34,361 nucleotides of DNA from contig SVMC01000017.1 of NCBI GenBank assembly GCA_015067585.1, forward strand, positions 1 through 34,361, written 5' to 3'. This document shows, in pieces, positions 29,839-34,361 of the stretch. The DNA comes from Oscillospiraceae bacterium (lineage in GTDB: Bacteria; Bacillota; Clostridia; Oscillospirales; Oscillospiraceae). The position numbers were made by a program, and so were the translations under genes. Numbering within the stretch: the stretch's first letter is position 1; every line of letters starts with the position of its first letter. The notes beneath the pieces were generated by a model. That model saw nothing but the letters and a program-made list of their open reading frames with translations, did not search any database and was not told the origin of the DNA.

Positions 29839-29867
29839 TTGCAAGGAATTGATAGGGTGTGTATAAT
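29839..29867 (+). promoter_or_regulatory. Promoter of the GH10 gene
   Basis: TTGCAA (29839-29844) and TATAAT (29862-29867) are 17 bases apart. The leader of about 95 bases can form GGTAGCGG with CCGCTGCC (from about 29887 to 29924) before AGGAGGT at 29956. Confidence 0.7.
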
Positions 29868-29967
29868 CAATCTGTATAGAATGCGATAGGTAGCGGCAAG
29901 ATGGAGGGTTTGTTTTCCGCTGCCCTTCGCTTTTGTGCGACATTTAAATTTTTACAGGAGGTACCAT

Positions 29968-32900
29968 ATGAAGTTACATTCCAGAGTGCTTGCACTGATT
30001 CTGTGTCTGGTCATGGTTCTGGGCATGCTGCCCACTGCCGTTCTGGCTGCAGATGAAGAAGTGGCTGATGTTCTTGAGAGCATCAACTTCATGGATTCCG
30101 CTTCGGCTGACAAGTTCACCGTTGTGAATCAGAGCACGACCAAGATCAATGAAGGTGAGGGCCTGTATCTGGTCTCCACCACCACCGCAATGGAACCCTG
30201 CAACGGCCAGGTGACTGCCGGTGCACCCGCTGACCTCGTAGAGATCCCCGTAGAGGGCGACTGGACTGCCACCATCAAGTTCCAGTTCAACCAGGGCGGC
30301 TCCCAGGGTTACTATGAATTCTTCGGCTTCTACGCCGCAGAAGGCGACGATTATGCCAACATGGCCGGTATCCGTGGCGGCGACGGCGCCATCCAGAACT
30401 TCCTGAGCCAGGACGGCAGCATCACTGCTGACACCGACGGCATCAAGACTTCCTCCGGTCTGAAGTCCGCCGGCACCCACTGGTTCCGTATTGCCAAGGA
30501 AGGCGACACCTACACCTGCTTCTGGTCCACCGACGGCCAGAACTTCACCGAGACCTTCGGCTACGAAGCCACCGGCATCGAAGCTGACAAGCTGGTCATC
30601 GACGCATACTCCGGTATGTCCACCGGCTACAACTACACCGTTGAGTATCTGTACTTCGGCGACGACACCGACGCCATGAACGAGTACGCACTCGATGCAC
30701 TGGTTGACATGGTCATCGGCAAGATCCCCGAGATCATCCCCATCAAGGTCAACGATACCTTCACCCTGCCCAAGGGCGCCAAGGGCTGCACCGTGACCTA
30801 CACCGCTGAACCCGACTGCATCGAAGGCAACAAGATCATTGCCATGGAAGAAGAGACCGAGGTCGCTCTGACCGTCACCATCTCCGGTAACGGCGTGGAC
30901 GTCAGCAAGACCCTCAATGTCACCGTTCCCGCAGCAGGCACCAGCGATATCCCCGTAACCAAGTTCCAGGTTACCTTCGTTCCCAATGCCGCTGGCCTTG
31001 AGAATGTTGTTGTTGAAGTGGAAGAAGATGACTATGTCACCGTTCCCGAAGAGCTGACCCGTACCGGTTATGCCGCTACCTGGCGCAACGGCAACGCAGC
31101 CTTCAACTTCGACACCCCCATCACCCAGAACCTGACCCTCACCGCAAGCTGGACCAAGGACTGGTACGCTATGTACTCCCTGGGCGATGAGTATGCCGAC
31201 TTCTTCCCCATGGGCTGCTTCGGCGGTCAGATCGGCAACACCCAGACCGATACCCAGTACAGAACCCTCTCCGGCAACAACGGCAAGCTGACCTATAACA
31301 TCGGCGGCGGCCGCGATTCCAACGGCTCCGGCACCACCTCCCGTCAGGCTTATGACGCAGCAGTAGCCCGCATCAATGCTGACACCAGCCTCTCCGCAGA
31401 AGAGAAGGCCGCTCAGATCGAAGAAGCCAACCGCAATGTCGAGCTGGTTTCCGGCGATCCCGCTCTGTTCAGCACCCTGCGTGCGATCCGCAACTGGAAC
31501 CAGGCCAACCCCGACAAGCCCCAGAAGTACTATCGTCAGCATGTTCTGGCATGGCACGGCTCCGAGCAGCCCAAGTACTTCTTCTGCAACGGCTTTAACT
31601 ACAACTCCTCCAACCCCGACTGGGCAAGCCCCGAAACCATGCTGGCCCGTCTGGATAACTACATCATGAAGATGATGGAGCGCTACAGCCAGTTCAATGA
31701 CGTCATCCTGTCCTGGGACGTTGTTAACGAAGCTCTTGACTGCTATACCGGTCAGGTCCGTAACTACGAGACCTATCAGGTCAGTGAATGGGGTCTGATC
31801 TTCCGCCGTGAAGACCTGGACGATGATCCCGATGCAAGACTGGAAGCTGAGACCGTATGGATCCGTCAGGCATTCGAATCCGCCCGCAAGTGGACCGAAT
31901 ACTATGACTGCGACTGGACTCTGTACTACAATGACTATCATGACTCCAACAAGCTCTATGAGCCCAAGATGAGCCAGACTGTCAAGATGCTCAAGCCCAT
32001 CTATGAGGCAGGCAACATTGACGGCTACGGCATGCAGGCACGTCTTGCCTATGCCTACCCCACCATCGACATGCTCCGCGAGCAGATTGAACTGGGTCTG
32101 ACCGTTGCTGACGAATTCAGCTTCTCCGAAGCAGACATCCGTTCCGACTTCGAACCCAACCCCAACTACGATCCCGAGCAGCCCACCCGCCGCACCGTTT
32201 CCGGCGACCCCGTATGGCCCAACAACTCCGGCTACTACGCAAACATCAGCCGCGACAACGGCAACACCTTCGACGTTCACAACTCCCCCGTCTATCGTAA
32301 CCCCGATTGGGGCGTAGGCAGCCTCTCCAGCCTGGCCACCGATCCCGAAATCATGAAGAAGCAGGCTGACTTCGCAGCCGACCTGATGGACCTGGTCCTC
32401 AGCTTCGAAGGCAAGTGCGGCGCCATCGCATGGGACGGCTACCATGACGGCAGCACCTTCAACGGCACCACCGGCTGCCATATGTGGGACAGAAACAGCA
32501 ACGAGAAGTACTCCTTCTATGCTGTCATCGGCGCTCCCAACCGCTACAAGATGAACGAAGCCATTGCAGCAGGTCCCGACCTGAGCGATGAGTCCCTCTA
32601 CACCGCTGAATCCTGGGCACCCTACGAAGCAGCCGTGAAGGAAGCCAAGTCCCTGGTAGATGTCCGCATCTACACCGACGCCGGCGTCAAGGCTGTTAAG
32701 GAAGCTACCGCTGACCTGATCGCTGCTACCGAAGCTCTGGTAGAAGACGAAGGCGGCGAAGTTGCTACCAAGTACAATGTTACCTTCGATTACAACTATC
32801 CCGGCGCTCCCGATCCCGTTGTTGTTCAGGTAGCAGAAGGCCAGACTGTTGAGCCCATTGATGCTCCCGATCGTGAAGGTTATGTATTCACCAGCTGGGG

Positions 32901-34361
32901 CACTGAGATGAGCTTCTGGGGCTGGACCTTTGTCACTCCCTATGACTTTGCTACTCCCGTCACTGCCGACATCACCCTGAAGGCAAGCTGGGACAAGGAT
33001 TGGTCCATGATGCCCTCTCTGGCAGAAGAGTATGATGACTTCTTCGTACAGGGCTGCTTCGGCGGCTCCATCGGCCAGGGTCAGACCGACCACCACTACG
33101 CAACCCTGTCCGGCAACAACGGCAAGCTGACCTATAACATCGGCGGCAGCCGCGATTCCGACGGTTCCAACACCACTTCCCGTAACGCATACGACGCAGC
33201 TGTTGCTGCCATCAATGCAGACGATTCCCTCACCGCTGAAGAGAAGGCCGCCAAGATCGAAGAAGCCAACCGCAATGTTGAGCTGGTCGCTGGCGAACCC
33301 GCTCTGTTCAACACCCTGCGCGCCATCCGCGAGTGGAACGAAGCCAACCCCGACAAGCCCAAGAAGTATTATCGTCAGCACGTTCTGGCATGGCACGGCT
33401 CCGAGCAGCCCAAGTACTTCTTCTGCAACGGCTTCAACTACAACTCCGCTGATCCCGACTGGGCAAGCCCCGAAACCATGCTGGCTCGTCTCGACAACTA
33501 CATCATGAAGATGATGGAGCGTTACAGCCAGTTCAACGATGTCATCCTGTCCTGGGACGTTGTCAACGAAGCCATCGACTGCTACACCGGTCAGATCCGT
33601 AACTACGAGACCTACCAGGTCAGCGAATGGGGCCTCATCTTCCGCCGTCCCGATCTGGACGACAAGCCCGAGGAAAGACTGTATGAAGAATCCGTATGGG
33701 TACGCCAGGCATTCGAATCCGCCCGTAAGTGGACCGATTACTATGAATGCGACTGGACCCTGTACTACAACGACTTCCAGGATTCCAACAAGCTCTATGA
33801 GCCCAAGATGAGCAACACCATCAAGATGCTCGAACCCATCTACGAAGCAGGCAACATCGACGGCTACGGCATGCAGGCTCGTCTGTCCTATGCATATCCC
33901 ACCATTGATATGCTCCGTGAGCAGATCACCAAGGGCCTGACCGTCGCTGACGAAATCAGCTTCTCCGAAGCCGATATCCGTTCCGACTTCGAACCCAACC
34001 CCAACTACGATCCCGAACAGCCCACCCGCCGCGTCACCGCTGATGACCCCGTATGGCCCGAGAACTCCGGTAACTTCCCCAGCATCAGCAGCGACAACGG
34101 CAACACCTTCGACGTTCACAACTCCCCCGTCTACCGTAACCCCGATTGGGGCGTAGGCGCTCTGTCTGATCTGGCCACCGATCCCGAGATCATGAAGAAG
34201 CAGGCTGACTTCGCCGCTGATCTGATGGATCTGCTCCTGTTCGAGTTCACCGGCAAGGTTGCAGCAGTCGCATGGGACGGCAACAACGACGGCAGCACCT
34301 TCAACCGCACCACCGGCTGCCAGATGTGGGATAGAAACAACAACGAAAAGTACTCCTACTT
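29968..34361 (+). CDS. Secreted multidomain xylanase with two tandem GH10 domains (partial, 3' end cut)
   Basis: The visible 1464 residues start with a signal peptide (MKLHSRVLALILCLVMVLG..TAVLA, cut near residue 27). Then come a ConA-like beta-sandwich (about 30-235), a small Ig-like domain (about 250-325), and a first InlB/Flg_new-type repeat (332-400). GH10 domain 1 (about 400-845) has LAWHGSEQP, the acid/base E588 in SWDVVNEA and nucleophile E721 in SFSEADI. A helical FIVAR-like linker (875-925) and a second InlB-like repeat (935-1010) lead to GH10 domain 2 with E1201 and E1334. Between nucleophile and the last strand (AIAWDGYHDGSTF) both domains have a long insert of about 75 residues rich in Asn/Pro/Asp. 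GH10 enzymes cut beta-1,4-xylan. The gene continues beyond the window, so anchor domains are not seen. Confidence 0.9.
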   Translation, partial: MKLHSRVLALILCLVMVLGMLPTAVLAADEEVADVLESINFMDSASADKFTVVNQSTTKINEGEGLYLVSTTTAMEPCNGQVTAGAPADLVEIPVEGDWTATIKFQFNQGGSQGYYEFFGFYAAEGDDYANMAGIRGGDGAIQNFLSQDGSITADTDGIKTSSGLKSAGTHWFRIAKEGDTYTCFWSTDGQNFTETFGYEATGIEADKLVIDAYSGMSTGYNYTVEYLYFGDDTDAMNEYALDALVDMVIGKIPEIIPIKVNDTFTLPKGAKGCTVTYTAEPDCIEGNKIIAMEEETEVALTVTISGNGVDVSKTLNVTVPAAGTSDIPVTKFQVTFVPNAAGLENVVVEVEEDDYVTVPEELTRTGYAATWRNGNAAFNFDTPITQNLTLTASWTKDWYAMYSLGDEYADFFPMGCFGGQIGNTQTDTQYRTLSGNNGKLTYNIGGGRDSNGSGTTSRQAYDAAVARINADTSLSAEEKAAQIEEANRNVELVSGDPALFSTLRAIRNWNQANPDKPQKYYRQHVLAWHGSEQPKYFFCNGFNYNSSNPDWASPETMLARLDNYIMKMMERYSQFNDVILSWDVVNEALDCYTGQVRNYETYQVSEWGLIFRREDLDDDPDARLEAETVWIRQAFESARKWTEYYDCDWTLYYNDYHDSNKLYEPKMSQTVKMLKPIYEAGNIDGYGMQARLAYAYPTIDMLREQIELGLTVADEFSFSEADIRSDFEPNPNYDPEQPTRRTVSGDPVWPNNSGYYANISRDNGNTFDVHNSPVYRNPDWGVGSLSSLATDPEIMKKQADFAADLMDLVLSFEGKCGAIAWDGYHDGSTFNGTTGCHMWDRNSNEKYSFYAVIGAPNRYKMNEAIAAGPDLSDESLYTAESWAPYEAAVKEAKSLVDVRIYTDAGVKAVKEATADLIAATEALVEDEGGEVATKYNVTFDYNYPGAPDPVVVQVAEGQTVEPIDAPDREGYVFTSWGTEMSFWGWTFVTPYDFATPVTADITLKASWDKDWSMMPSLAEEYDDFFVQGCFGGSIGQGQTDHHYATLSGNNGKLTYNIGGSRDSDGSNTTSRNAYDAAVAAINADDSLTAEEKAAKIEEANRNVELVAGEPALFNTLRAIREWNEANPDKPKKYYRQHVLAWHGSEQPKYFFCNGFNYNSADPDWASPETMLARLDNYIMKMMERYSQFNDVILSWDVVNEAIDCYTGQIRNYETYQVSEWGLIFRRPDLDDKPEERLYEESVWVRQAFESARKWTDYYECDWTLYYNDFQDSNKLYEPKMSNTIKMLEPIYEAGNIDGYGMQARLSYAYPTIDMLREQITKGLTVADEISFSEADIRSDFEPNPNYDPEQPTRRVTADDPVWPENSGNFPSISSDNGNTFDVHNSPVYRNPDWGVGALSDLATDPEIMKKQADFAADLMDLLLFEFTGKVAAVAWDGNNDGSTFNRTTGCQMWDRNNNEKYSY
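31165..32566 (+). repeat. GH10 module, first copy of a 1839-base tandem repeat
   Basis: This stretch and that at 33004-34361 align without gaps over long parts at a constant offset of 1839 bases (613 codons), for example at TGGGCAAGCC (31621 and 33460) and AACTCCCCCG (32281 and 34120). Protein identity by eye is above 80 percent in the catalytic part. Confidence 0.85.
33004..34361 (+). repeat. GH10 module, second copy of the tandem repeat (cut by window end)
   Basis: Second copy of the module at 31165-32566. Most differences are silent third-position changes, with clusters of amino-acid change at the surface-like parts (for example EDLDDDPDARLEAETVW against PDLDDKPEERLYEESVW). Both catalytic glutamates are kept. 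Confidence 0.85.

Noticed and set aside
29880-29925. c-di-GMP-I riboswitch, suggested by GGTAGCGG before the GH10 gene
   Set aside because: Only one short piece of the 3' side matches; the other conserved segments are absent.
29974-34119. Uninterrupted 1381-codon frame on the minus strand opposite the GH10 gene
   Set aside because: It is the mirror of strong codon choice: the sense gene hardly uses TTA, CTA or TCA, so the complement has no stops. The sense frame has a signal peptide, ribosome site, promoter and GH10 motifs.

Overview
The window reads as a chromosomal segment of a Gram-positive, low-oxygen gut-type Clostridia member, most likely of the Oscillospiraceae/Ruminococcaceae group. 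That placement is an inference from gene content and style: strong AGGAGG ribosome sites, sigma-A promoters with 17-base spacers, lipobox lipoproteins, a TM1266-type hydrogenase-linked small protein, a secreted GH10 protein with InlB-like repeats, and GTAGGGGC...GCCCCTAC palindromic elements. No rRNA, tRNA, phage, IS transposase or CRISPR is visible.

Layout. 155-4419 (minus): nif3-like and trmK, a DUF1858 redox-disulfide protein, a peroxiredoxin, a low-complexity lipoprotein and an EamA exporter. 4653-6736 (plus): oligoendopeptidase F and a small partner. 6733-10050 (plus): a promoter, a riboswitch-like leader with intrinsic terminator, then a lipoprotein/permease/ATPase ABC importer, a TM1266-family protein and a membrane protein. 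10106-11962 (minus): an MBL-fold hydrolase and a pseudouridine synthase. 12116-15327 (plus): yceD-rpmF, then der-gpsA. 15396-17458: three poorly known genes including a small HTH regulator, bracketed by four hairpin-ended repeats. 17544-21596 (minus): rpmB, a YwaF-like membrane protein, and an rluA-like/hflK/hflC operon. 21757-25177 (plus): a 52-residue membrane protein, two half-size ChrA proteins and ruvC-ruvA-ruvB. 25262-25908 (plus): a consensus promoter, a leader of about 330 bases and a zinc-ribbon protein. 25976-27931: a junction where the C-terminal part of a FemAB-type ligase and the C-terminal part of a histidine kinase meet head to head, both lacking their N-termini, followed by a secreted protein gene. 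28028-29647: htrA preceded by five TTCA repeats at exact 11-base spacing. 29968-end: a large secreted xylanase-like protein with two tandem GH10 domains, running off the window.

The best candidates for something undescribed are the leader RNA of the ABC operon (its P1 3' strand can also pair with the terminator 5' arm), the long structured leader before the zinc-ribbon gene, the 11-base-phased operator of htrA beside a decapitated sensor kinase, the hairpin-ended repeats whose stems differ in sequence but keep pairing, and the duplicated GH10 architecture. All function calls come from reading motifs; no database search was made.
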